From positions 1 through 6,153 of the forward strand of contig CALMJO010000042.1 of the NCBI GenBank assembly GCA_937864375.1: a stretch of DNA of 6,153 nt, written 5' to 3'. Position 1 is the first letter of the stretch; every line of letters starts with the position of its first letter. Positions 1 to 5,636 of the stretch are shown piece by piece. The stretch is from an uncultured Spirochaetota bacterium (GTDB taxonomy: Bacteria; Spirochaetota; UBA4802; UBA5368). The position numbers and the translations under genes are program-made. Under the pieces are notes generated by a model, which made no database searches, was not told the DNA's origin, and saw only the letters and a list, made by a program, of their open reading frames with translations.

Positions 1-37
1 CGCTGAACGGGCGGAAGATGTTTCCCTCGTATCGCAT
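1..37 (-). CDS. Radical SAM protein, N-terminal fragment (cut by window edge)
   Basis: Only the first 12 codons lie inside the window, reading MRYEGNIFRPFS and still open at base 1. The start ATG (35-37, read on the minus strand) is preceded by GGAG at 47-50 with a 9-nt spacer, which is a convincing ribosome binding site. From memory, an N-terminus of the form MRYEGxIYRPPSEA is typical of a family of bacterial radical SAM proteins in which a CxxxxCxxC iron-sulfur cluster motif follows soon after. That motif would lie outside this window, so the assignment rests on the short N-terminus alone. It is the last visible gene of the leftward purE-guaA series, 51 nt after the secreted-protein gene. 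Another protein with a similar start cannot be excluded. Confidence 0.5.
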   Translation of the reverse strand, partial: MRYEGNIFRPFS

Positions 38-46
38 TGGTTTATT

Positions 47-50
47 CTCC
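47..50 (-). promoter_or_regulatory. Ribosome binding site of the edge radical SAM gene
   Basis: GGAG on the minus strand lies 9 nt before the ATG at 37. It supports the view that translation starts there rather than this being random sequence after the upstream gene. Confidence 0.5.
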
Positions 51-65
51 GGATGTACGTGCGGA

Positions 66-87
66 CGCGCCGTTCGCGTGCGGCGCG
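66..87 (-). other. Strong GC hairpin between secreted-protein gene and radical SAM gene
   Basis: A perfect 7-bp inverted repeat, CGCGCCG (66-72) and CGGCGCG (81-87), with an 8-nt loop begins just after the TAG stop (89-91) of the upstream gene. No T-tract follows on the minus strand, so it is not a canonical intrinsic terminator. It could stabilise the 3' end of the upstream message, lower read-through into the next gene, or help a Rho-independent stop without U-tract. Its effect is inference; the symmetry is seen directly. Confidence 0.4.
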
Positions 88-88
88 G

Positions 89-823
89 CTACTGGGACGC
101 GTTGATCACCGCCATGTACTCCTTTTCCCACCGCGTGATCGCGGCCTCGTAATTCTGATCGGTGACGGCGCCCTTGTCGAGCTCCAGGCAGAAATTCCCC
201 AGGAGCGCGGTGCACCGGGCCAGGACCGTGTTTATCTTCTTTATCTTCACGAGCTCGGTCGCGTCCACGGTGAGCTTCAGGTCCGCGCCCTCACGCACCA
301 GGTCCATGGTCTTGTCCCTGCCGGCCATCTTCACCGTCGCCTTCACGACGCCGCCCTCTTCGCGCGCGCTCACGAGCGAGCAGTTCTCCGGCTTGAGCGC
401 CCTGAGCTGGGGACCTATGAGCGTGGCGTTGAGCGACCATGCCGCGCTCATCGTTTCGAACTTGCGCTGCGGCCATTTCGCGGCCACCTTGATCCTGTTC
501 GCTTCCTCCTCGATGATGCGCTCGGGAAAGCGCTTCCGGAAGGCGTCCTTGAAAAGGGCAAGCTGCCTGATCCCCGCGGAGCCCGCGCGGTCGAATTCGA
601 CGAGGGCCTTCGCGGCGTCGGCGGCGTAGAAGAGGGTGATGGCCTCCTCGTCGGAGAGCGAGGCGGGTATGGCGGTGATCGCCTTGAAGTATTTTTCCGG
701 CGAGGAGAGGTCCGGCCGGGCCGGGGACTCGGCCTTCTTTCCCGGCGCGGAATCGGTCCCCGCGGTCACGTTATGCGAAATCAAAAGGACGAGAACCGAG
801 GCGGCGATCATGCATTTTTTCAT
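89..823 (-). CDS. Secreted or periplasmic protein of unknown function
   Basis: I do not recognise a family. The 244-residue product starts with a typical Sec signal peptide: MKK, a hydrophobic stretch (about residues 5-18) and a likely cleavage site after VTA at residue 21. No lipobox cysteine follows, so it is probably released into the periplasm or beyond. The mature part is first acidic and proline-rich (about 25-45), then largely helical. A segment around residues 145-190 alternates in a way that suggests a small beta-sheet (KATVKMAGRDKTMDLV, then LKLTVD). This pattern is loosely reminiscent of small NTF2-like lipoprotein domains, but that is a guess. Cysteines at 148, 204 and 212 could form disulfides. 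The start is supported by AAAGGAG at 834-840, 10 nt upstream; a second ATG at codon 5 is less favoured. The gene follows guaA after 41 nt and may be co-transcribed with it. Confidence 0.75.
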   Translation of the reverse strand: MKKCMIAASVLVLLISHNVTAGTDSAPGKKAESPARPDLSSPEKYFKAITAIPASLSDEEAITLFYAADAAKALVEFDRAGSAGIRQLALFKDAFRKRFPERIIEEEANRIKVAAKWPQRKFETMSAAWSLNATLIGPQLRALKPENCSLVSAREEGGVVKATVKMAGRDKTMDLVREGADLKLTVDATELVKIKKINTVLARCTALLGNFCLELDKGAVTDQNYEAAITRWEKEYMAVINASQ

Positions 824-833
824 TTCTCCGTAT

Positions 834-840
834 CTCCTTT
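834..840 (-). promoter_or_regulatory. Ribosome binding site of the secreted-protein gene
   Basis: AAAGGAG on the minus strand is a near-perfect Shine-Dalgarno sequence with a 10-nt spacer to the ATG at 823. It favours codon 1 over the in-frame ATG at codon 5. Confidence 0.6.
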
Positions 841-864
841 AACCAGGCGTGCGCCGATGAACGC

Positions 865-2433
865 TTACTCCCATTCAATGGTTGAGGGCGGCTTGGACGA
901 GATGTCGTACACCACGCGGTTCACGCCGCGCACCTCGTTGATGATGCGGCTGGAGATCGTCTGGAGCACCGCGTAGGGGAGCTCCGCCCAGTCGGCGGTC
1001 ATCGCGTCCACCGAGGTGACCGCGCGGATCGCGATCACGTTCTCGTAGGTGCGCTTGTCTCCCATGACGCCCACCGAACGCACCGGCAGGAAGACGCAGA
1101 ATGCCTGCCAGAGCTTCCGGTACAGCCCCGCCGCCTTGATCTCGTCCACGAGGATGTCGTCGGCCTCGCGCAGCACCCTGAGGCGCTCCTCGGTGATCTC
1201 GCCTATGATCCTGATCGCGAGCCCCGGCCCCGGGAAGGGATGCCGGTAGATGAGCTCCTCGGGCATTCCCAGCTCCACGCCCAGCTCCCGCACCTCGTCC
1301 TTGAAGAGCTCCTTGAGGGGCTCGATCACCTTTCCGGACTTTATGAGCTCCAGCACCTCGGGCACGCGGTTGTGGTGGCTCTTGATGGTGTCCGACGGTC
1401 CCTTGGTGGAAACCGATTCGATCACGTCGGGGTAGAGCGTTCCCTGCGCCAGGAAGTCGAACCTCCCGATCTTCTTCGCCTCCTCCATGAAGACCTCGAT
1501 GAACTCGCGGCCGATTATCTTTCGCTTCTGTTCGGGCTCCTCCACGCCGGCGAGCTTTCCCAGGAAGCGGTCGTACGCGTCCACGTAGATGAGGTTGAGC
1601 TTCATGTGGTTCTTGAACCGCTCGATCACCTTCTCCGCCTCGTTCTTGCGGAGGACGCCGTTGTTCACGAATACGCAGTAGAGGCGCTCGCCTATGGCCT
1701 TCTGCAAGAGCACCGCCACGACCGACGAATCCACGCCCCCGGAAAGGCCCAGGAGCACGGTGCCGTCCTTTACCTCGGCGCGGATGGCCTCGATGCTGGA
1801 GCTCACGAAGGACTTCATGGACCAGGTGGGCGTTATGCGGCATATCTCGAACAGGAAGTTGGAGAGGATCTCCATGCCGTGGACGGTGTGGTAGACCTCG
1901 GGATGGAACTGCACGCCGTAGATCCGCTTTTCGCGGTGTTCGATCGCGGCGGTCTCCGCGTTCTCCGTGCTCGCGATGACCGCGAAGCCCGGAGGGGGCG
2001 ATTCCACCTTGTCGCCGTGGCTCATCCACACCGTCTCCTGCCGGGCGAGCCCCTTGAAAAGCGGCGAGTCCGCCGTCACGTTGACGGCCGCCCGCCCGTA
2101 CTCCTTGCGCGACGAGCTTCCCGTCTTTCCGCCGTAAGCCTCCACCGTCACGTAGAGCCCGTAGCAGATCCCCAGCACCGGCACGCCCAGGTCGAACACC
2201 TCGCCGGTGATGCGCGGGGCGTTCTCCTCGTACAGCGACGAGGGTCCGCCCGACAGCACGATCGCAGAGGGACGCTCCTTCCTTATGTCCTCGACGGGAT
2301 GGAAATAGGGCACGATCTCCGCGTAGACGTGGAGCTCCCTGATGCGGCGCGCGATGAGCTGGGTGTACTGGGACCCGAAGTCCAGTACGATGACTTTTTC
2401 GGCGGGGACGCTCCCCGGCATGTGCTCGATCAT
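865..2433 (-). CDS. guaA: GMP synthase (glutamine-hydrolysing)
   Basis: Converts XMP to GMP in the cytoplasm using ATP and ammonia released from glutamine, the last step of guanine nucleotide synthesis. The 522-residue length is normal. The N-terminal class I glutamine amidotransferase domain (about 13-198) carries VLDFGSQYTQLIARR, SGGPSS (61-66), the nucleophile C90 in GICYG, SHGD (138-141), and H177/E179 in QFHPEV. The ATP-pyrophosphatase domain has the P-loop SGGVDSS (231-237) and IKSHHN (350-355). The dimerisation domain has HPFPGPGLAIRIIGE (398-412) and the typical end KPPSTIEWE. Two local departures: the glutamine usual in the GxCxGxQ nucleophile motif is Tyr94, and the usual NVGGLPE loop after KSHH is replaced by a longer NRVPEVLELIKSGK stretch. 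The start ATG overlaps the purE stop (ATGA, 2430-2433), with GGAG at 2442-2445 eight bases upstream, so translation is likely coupled to purE. The ATG at codon 5 is a weaker alternative. Confidence 0.97.
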   Translation of the reverse strand: MIEHMPGSVPAEKVIVLDFGSQYTQLIARRIRELHVYAEIVPYFHPVEDIRKERPSAIVLSGGPSSLYEENAPRITGEVFDLGVPVLGICYGLYVTVEAYGGKTGSSSRKEYGRAAVNVTADSPLFKGLARQETVWMSHGDKVESPPPGFAVIASTENAETAAIEHREKRIYGVQFHPEVYHTVHGMEILSNFLFEICRITPTWSMKSFVSSSIEAIRAEVKDGTVLLGLSGGVDSSVVAVLLQKAIGERLYCVFVNNGVLRKNEAEKVIERFKNHMKLNLIYVDAYDRFLGKLAGVEEPEQKRKIIGREFIEVFMEEAKKIGRFDFLAQGTLYPDVIESVSTKGPSDTIKSHHNRVPEVLELIKSGKVIEPLKELFKDEVRELGVELGMPEELIYRHPFPGPGLAIRIIGEITEERLRVLREADDILVDEIKAAGLYRKLWQAFCVFLPVRSVGVMGDKRTYENVIAIRAVTSVDAMTADWAELPYAVLQTISSRIINEVRGVNRVVYDISSKPPSTIEWE

Positions 2434-2960
2434 TTCTTCGACTCCATCGACCTGATGTATTCCCGGTATCCCGCCGCCTGCAGCTTTTCATTTTTTTCCA
2501 TCACGCCGCGGGCGAGCTTCTTGCGGTAGTCTTCCAGCTTCGCGGCCAGCGCCCCGTCGGCGATCGCGAGCATCGCGACGGCGTAGAGGGCGGCGTTCGC
2601 GCCCCCCGCCCTGCCCGCGGGCATGGTCCCCACCGGTATCCCCGACGGCATCTGCAGGATCGAAAGGATCGAGTCCATCCCGCCCGCGAGCGCGGTCTCG
2701 ATGGGTATGCCTATGACCGGGAGCGTCGTGTAGGCGGCAAGCACCCCCGGCAGGTGGGCGGCCCCCCCGGCGGCGGCGATGACGACCCTGACGCCGCGCG
2801 CACGCAGGCCCCTGGCCCATTCCTTGGTTTCGTCGGGCGTCCGGTGGGCCGATGATACGCGCACCTCGAAGGGCACGCCGAATTCCTCGAGGATTGAAAA
2901 GCATTCCTTGATACGGGGGAGGTCCGAATCGCTCCCGAGTATGACGGCGACGTCTGCCAT
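2430..2960 (-). CDS. purE: N5-carboxyaminoimidazole ribonucleotide mutase, class I PurE
   Basis: Moves the carboxyl group of N5-CAIR to give CAIR in de novo purine synthesis, in the cytoplasm as an octamer in known members. With the start chosen here the protein has 176 residues, close to the usual 160-175. Family motifs are all present: GSDSD (9-13), SAHRTP (37-42) with the conserved catalytic-type histidine H39, AAAGGAAHLPG (62-72), DSILSILQMPSGIPVGT (96-112) and AGRAGGANAALYA (115-127). These are class I (bacterial) hallmarks, so a PurK partner making N5-CAIR is expected, but none is in the window. A longer reading frame reaches a TTG at 2981; I prefer the ATG at 2958-2960 because AGGAG (2971-2975) sits 10 nt before it and the TTG has no such signal. 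The stop overlaps guaA by 4 bases. The helical tail after residue 140 is charged and a little extended. Confidence 0.95.
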   Translation of the reverse strand: MADVAVILGSDSDLPRIKECFSILEEFGVPFEVRVSSAHRTPDETKEWARGLRARGVRVVIAAAGGAAHLPGVLAAYTTLPVIGIPIETALAGGMDSILSILQMPSGIPVGTMPAGRAGGANAALYAVAMLAIADGALAAKLEDYRKKLARGVMEKNEKLQAAGYREYIRSMESKK

Positions 2961-2970
2961 GGGCGCCACG

Positions 2971-2975
2971 CTCCT
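2971..2975 (-). promoter_or_regulatory. Ribosome binding site deciding the purE start
   Basis: AGGAG on the minus strand lies 10 nt before the ATG at 2960. It falls inside the extra codons that a TTG start at 2981 would add, so it argues for the shorter PurE. Confidence 0.65.
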
Positions 2976-2985
2976 GGTCAAGATG

Positions 2986-3008
2986 CGGAATTATTCAAGC
3001 GAATTCCG
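2986..3008 (-). promoter_or_regulatory. Perfect inverted repeat in the purE leader (operator or hairpin)
   Basis: CGGAATT (2986-2992) and AATTCCG (3002-3008) form a perfect 7-bp dyad with a 9-nt spacer, 25 nt upstream of the chosen purE start and just downstream of the candidate purE -10. It could be a repressor site near the transcription start or a small hairpin in the 5' leader. It does not match the PurR or PurBox consensus that I know. The symmetry is seen directly; a regulatory role is inference. Confidence 0.35.
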
Positions 3009-3018
3009 GGATTAAGAC

Positions 3019-3048
3019 AGCCTACATGCCACTCGGGGAAATTGTAAA
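3019..3048 (-). promoter_or_regulatory. Candidate promoter for purE-guaA
   Basis: On the minus strand TTTACA (3043-3048) and TAGGCT (3019-3024) are 18 nt apart. The -35 matches the sigma70 consensus at 5 of 6 bases and the -10 only at 3 of 6, so the call is weak. Transcription would start near 3012, about 50 nt before the purE start. Confidence 0.3.
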
Positions 3049-3052
3049 CCAT

Positions 3053-3082
3053 TTTCCACCGTCGACCACCCCCAAATATACT
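3053..3082 (+). promoter_or_regulatory. Candidate promoter for the TPR-lipoprotein pair
   Basis: TTTCCA (3053-3058) and TATACT (3077-3082) are 18 nt apart. The -10 is good (5 of 6) and the -35 moderate (4 of 6). It would give a leader of about 70 nt. The TTGACT at 3082-3087 looks like a -35 but its nearest -10-like hexamer, TATGCT at 3111, is 23 nt away, too far for sigma70. Confidence 0.35.
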
Positions 3083-3159
3083 TGACTTATGGGCGTCCAG
3101 GGCCTTCCCATATGCTGGAGTAGGATTTCCCGTTAAACACGCGTGAAGGCGGACGCCTG

Positions 3160-4521
3160 ATGGACGTGCTGCGCTACATATCGTTTTTCATCGCCCTCAT
3201 AGTCATGGGAGGGATCGTCCTCATATTCCGTATGACGCAGCACCCCGCGCGCATACGCAAGGCCGAGGAGCTCTTCAAGGCCGGCGACATCAAGAAGGCC
3301 GGCGACATCGTCAAAAAGGTTCTGGCCAAGAAGCAGGACTTCGTTCCCGCGCGTTACCTCCGCGCCCGGATCCTCATCCACCAGCGGCAGTACGTGATGG
3401 CGATCGCCGAGCTCACCGGCATCCTCACCCTTTCCGACATGCGCACCTACCTGAGCGAGGTGGAGATCCATTACCACCTGGCCGACCTCTACCACGAGAC
3501 CAAGCAGTTCCCCAAGGAGATCGAGGAATACAAGATAATCCTCACCTTCAATCCGAACGACATCAAGGCGAACCACCGCATCGGCCACGTGCTCTTCAAG
3601 CAGAAGAACTTCCAGACCGCACGGGACCACCTGCTGCGCGCCTATAACCAGGACGGCTCCCTGGTGGACGCGCTCTTTCCCGTCGGGACGTGCTACTTCC
3701 ACATGGGCGACTACGGCACGGCCGAGCAGTACCTCATCCGCTCGCTGGAATTCAGCACCGACAATTCCGAGGCCCAGTACATACTGGGCATCATCTACAA
3801 GGCGCACAAGGACTACGACACGGCGCTGCGCATGCTCTCCAACGCGCAGGGCGACCGCCGCTTCTACGTGAAAAGCCTGTTCACCATCGGCGAGATCTAC
3901 TTCGAGAACGACGAGTTCGCCGAGGCCATCAAGCGACTGGAGCCCGGTCTTTCCTCGCTCCAGCCCAAGACCGAGGAGGCGCTCGCCTACCGCTACCTCC
4001 TTTCCGAATGCTACGAGCACAGCAACAAGATCGCCGAGGCGCTCTACCACTGGGAGCAGATCTACGAGCAGAACTCGTCGTACCGCAACGTCAAGGCGAA
4101 GCTGGACGACTACCGCGGCATACTCGAAAACGAAAACCAGCGCACCCTGTTCACCTCCTCGCTCGAGGAGCTGCAGCCGCTCATCACCGAAGTCCTCGCG
4201 CGGCTCAACTACAACGCGCTCGCGAAAAAATCCGTGAGCGCCAACGAGTACCAGTACCGCGTCTTCAACGTCAAGCGCATCAACGATCCGCCCATGCTCG
4301 TGTTCTTCAACAGGACCACACGGGAGATCACCGAGGCCCAGCTTGACGAGTTTCACAAGAGGATGGCCGAGGAAAACTGCAAGAGCGGCATCTATGTGAC
4401 CACGAGCCGCTTCAGCGTAAAGGCCAAAGGCGCGGCCGCCACCATGCTCATAGACCTCGTGGACGCGAGCACGCTCAGCCGGCTCATCGAGCGCATCATG
4501 CAGAAAAAGGGCAACGCATGA
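3160..4521 (+). CDS. Membrane-anchored TPR protein with degenerate Mrr-like nuclease domain
   Basis: The 453-residue protein has one N-terminal transmembrane helix (about 6-23) followed by basic residues (R24, R31, R33, K34), which predicts that the remainder faces the cytoplasm. Residues about 32-310 form roughly eight tetratricopeptide repeats, for example AEELFKAGDIKKAGDIV near 35-51 and later units starting near 103, 137, 170, 204, 238 and 273. The C-terminus (about 330-447) resembles the Mrr family of PD-(D/E)XK nucleases: a leading helix LEELQPLITEVLARLNY, a strand MLVFFNRT, GIYVTTSRFS (410-419), which matches the family's G-[IV]-F-[IV]-T-T-S-x-F-[ST] signature, and LIDLVDASTLSRLI. Where active members have QxK, this one has F382 and N384, so it is probably inactive as a nuclease and may bind nucleic acid or protein. 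Its role is unknown; the layout recalls LapB-type inner-membrane TPR scaffolds. A weak GAAGG (3145-3149) precedes the ATG. It overlaps the downstream lipoprotein gene by ATGA. Confidence 0.85.
   Translation: MDVLRYISFFIALIVMGGIVLIFRMTQHPARIRKAEELFKAGDIKKAGDIVKKVLAKKQDFVPARYLRARILIHQRQYVMAIAELTGILTLSDMRTYLSEVEIHYHLADLYHETKQFPKEIEEYKIILTFNPNDIKANHRIGHVLFKQKNFQTARDHLLRAYNQDGSLVDALFPVGTCYFHMGDYGTAEQYLIRSLEFSTDNSEAQYILGIIYKAHKDYDTALRMLSNAQGDRRFYVKSLFTIGEIYFENDEFAEAIKRLEPGLSSLQPKTEEALAYRYLLSECYEHSNKIAEALYHWEQIYEQNSSYRNVKAKLDDYRGILENENQRTLFTSSLEELQPLITEVLARLNYNALAKKSVSANEYQYRVFNVKRINDPPMLVFFNRTTREITEAQLDEFHKRMAEENCKSGIYVTTSRFSVKAKGAAATMLIDLVDASTLSRLIERIMQKKGNA
3277..3309 (+). repeat. 15-bp direct repeat, 18-bp period, inside first TPR
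   Basis: AAGGCCGGCGACATC occurs at 3277-3291 and again, identical, at 3295-3309. It encodes KAGDI twice in KAGDIKKAGDIV. The exact nucleotide identity suggests a small in-frame duplication, although a TPR helix pair naturally allows this residue pattern. Confidence 0.6.
4507..4511 (+). promoter_or_regulatory. Ribosome binding site of the lipoprotein gene
   Basis: AAGGG lies 6 nt before the ATG at 4518, inside the last codons of the TPR gene. With the ATGA overlap it supports coupled translation and the first ATG rather than that at codon 4. Confidence 0.5.
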
Positions 4522-5603
4522 CGACCATGCGCGCGGCATCTCCGCGCCTCGGAACATTCATGTTCGCGGCCGCGCTCTGCGCGTCCGTCTTCGCGTGCGG
4601 ACGCGACTGGGAGTCCTCGCTTTCAAAAGGCGCCAGGGCCTACCGCGAGGGCCGGAAAGACGAAGGACTGGCCTTGATGGAAGAGGCCGTCGTCCGCGGC
4701 TCGTCCTCCGCAATACTGGACGCACCCCGCGCCGAGGGAGACGCCGTTCTCTACCGGAAATCCAAGGCGGGCATCGAAATCATGCATCCCCTCGAGATGA
4801 CGCTGAAGGGCGTTCCCGATGTCGACGCGATCGCGTGCTCCCCCGACACCGGCATCACCGCCATCGTACGCGGCAGCGACCTGGCGCTGTTCGGCCCTGG
4901 TGGAAAATTCATTTCCGCCGACGAGCTCCCTGCGTCAAAAGAGAGGGAACGCAGGGCGCGGGCCCTCGCGTGGGTGAACGACACGCCCGTTCTCTTCGCG
5001 GACGGTAAACTCTATCGCTATTCCCCGAACAGCCGCGCCTTCACGCCCCTGCTGCCAAAAGAGGCATTTCTTCCACCGTACGGCGATTCTTCATACCGCG
5101 CCGCATTTACCGCGGGGGGCGGCGTTCTTTTCCTGACTGTGGGGCTGGGCGGGCAGTACAACCTGAGCGCGATCGCAATTGAAAAGGACACGCTCGTTTT
5201 TAAGAACAAGCCCGTGTCCTCGTCGCGCATCATGCCCTTCCAGGACCGCCTCTACTACATCGCGGGGACCGCGGGCGCATGGCTGCTCGCCGTCTACTCG
5301 TTCGAGACGAAGGCCGTCAAAGAGCTTGCGTCGTTCGGGGACCTGGTGGACGTGACGCTCCTGACCAGGGGCGTGCTCTACGAGACGAGGGAGGGGAATT
5401 TTTACGCGGATTACGCGCAGCCGGCGGCGGGGGTATCCGTTCCCTTCTCGTTCAGGCCGCGCGGGATTTCGGGAAAGCTCATCGTGATCGAATATGGAAA
5501 CAGCGTCGTGCTCGCCGACGAGAAGCGCTTCCTGGAGCTCCTCGGCCTCGCCTGGAAGGAGCTTCCGCTCGTCTTTGCCGCCGGCGTCCCGGCAAAAAAA
5601 TAA
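4518..5603 (+). CDS. Lipoprotein with TPR-like start and beta-rich, propeller-like body
   Basis: A 361-residue predicted lipoprotein of unknown function. The signal peptide has basic residues (R5, R10), a hydrophobic core (about 11-26) and a lipobox-like VFAC with the lipidated cysteine at 27; Phe at -2 is unusual but tolerated. Position +2 is glycine, so there is no aspartate that would hold it in the inner membrane by the E. coli rule. Residues 34-60 (LSKGARAYREGRKDEGLALMEEAV) look like one TPR helix pair. From about 75 on the protein is mainly beta, with repeated short strands and turns such as AVLYRKSKAGIEIM, ITAIVRGSDLALFGPGGKFI, PVLFADGKLYRYSPNS, GGVLFLTVGLGGQYNLSAIAI, DRLYYIAGTAGAWLLAVYSF and GVLYETREGNFYADY. 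This spacing suggests a beta-propeller, but I cannot name a family. It overlaps the TPR gene by 4 bases, so the two products are probably made together and may interact across the envelope. Confidence 0.85.
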   Translation: MTTMRAASPRLGTFMFAAALCASVFACGRDWESSLSKGARAYREGRKDEGLALMEEAVVRGSSSAILDAPRAEGDAVLYRKSKAGIEIMHPLEMTLKGVPDVDAIACSPDTGITAIVRGSDLALFGPGGKFISADELPASKERERRARALAWVNDTPVLFADGKLYRYSPNSRAFTPLLPKEAFLPPYGDSSYRAAFTAGGGVLFLTVGLGGQYNLSAIAIEKDTLVFKNKPVSSSRIMPFQDRLYYIAGTAGAWLLAVYSFETKAVKELASFGDLVDVTLLTRGVLYETREGNFYADYAQPAAGVSVPFSFRPRGISGKLIVIEYGNSVVLADEKRFLELLGLAWKELPLVFAAGVPAKK

Positions 5604-5636
5604 GCGGGGTGCGCTCCGCGATCACGCGACCGCTCA
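5594..5636 (-). terminator. Intrinsic terminator of the methyltransferase gene
   Basis: On the minus strand TGAGCGG (5630-5636, including the stop codon) pairs with CCGCTTA (5601-5607) as a 7-bp stem with one G-U pair. The 22-nt loop contains a second perfect stem, CGCG-TGAT-CGCG (5617-5628). A run of seven T residues (5594-5600) follows. The T-tract lies opposite the last two lysine codons of the lipoprotein gene. On the plus strand A residues follow the stem, so it should act only leftward. Confidence 0.5.

Noticed and set aside
846..855. GGCG-TG-CGCC inverted repeat between guaA and the next gene
   Set aside because: A 4-bp arm with a 2-nt gap is common by chance in GC-rich DNA and no T-tract follows, so I do not call it a terminator.
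53..976. Plus-strand open frame (307 codons) at the left
   Set aside because: It runs antisense to the signal-peptide protein and the end of guaA and has an R/G/H-rich shadow composition.
875..2491. Second minus-strand frame through guaA (538 codons)
   Set aside because: It is a frame-shifted shadow, very rich in R and G, fully inside guaA and the end of purE.
1240..2529. Long plus-strand open frame (429 codons) opposite guaA
   Set aside because: It lies antisense to an unmistakable guaA. Its translation is a low-complexity mix of H, L, V, D and R, as expected from a GC-rich shadow frame.
2961..2981. PurE start at TTG (2981)
   Set aside because: It has no ribosome binding site upstream and would bury the good AGGAG inside the gene; family length fits the ATG at 2960.
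3082..3116. TTGACT...TATGCT as a promoter for the TPR gene
   Set aside because: The spacer is 23 nt, too long for a sigma70-type promoter; TATACT at 3077 gives a better arrangement.
3133..4557. Minus-strand open frame (474 codons) opposite the TPR gene
   Set aside because: It is rich in V, L, E and G without recognisable motifs, while the plus strand carries clear TPRs and a membrane helix.
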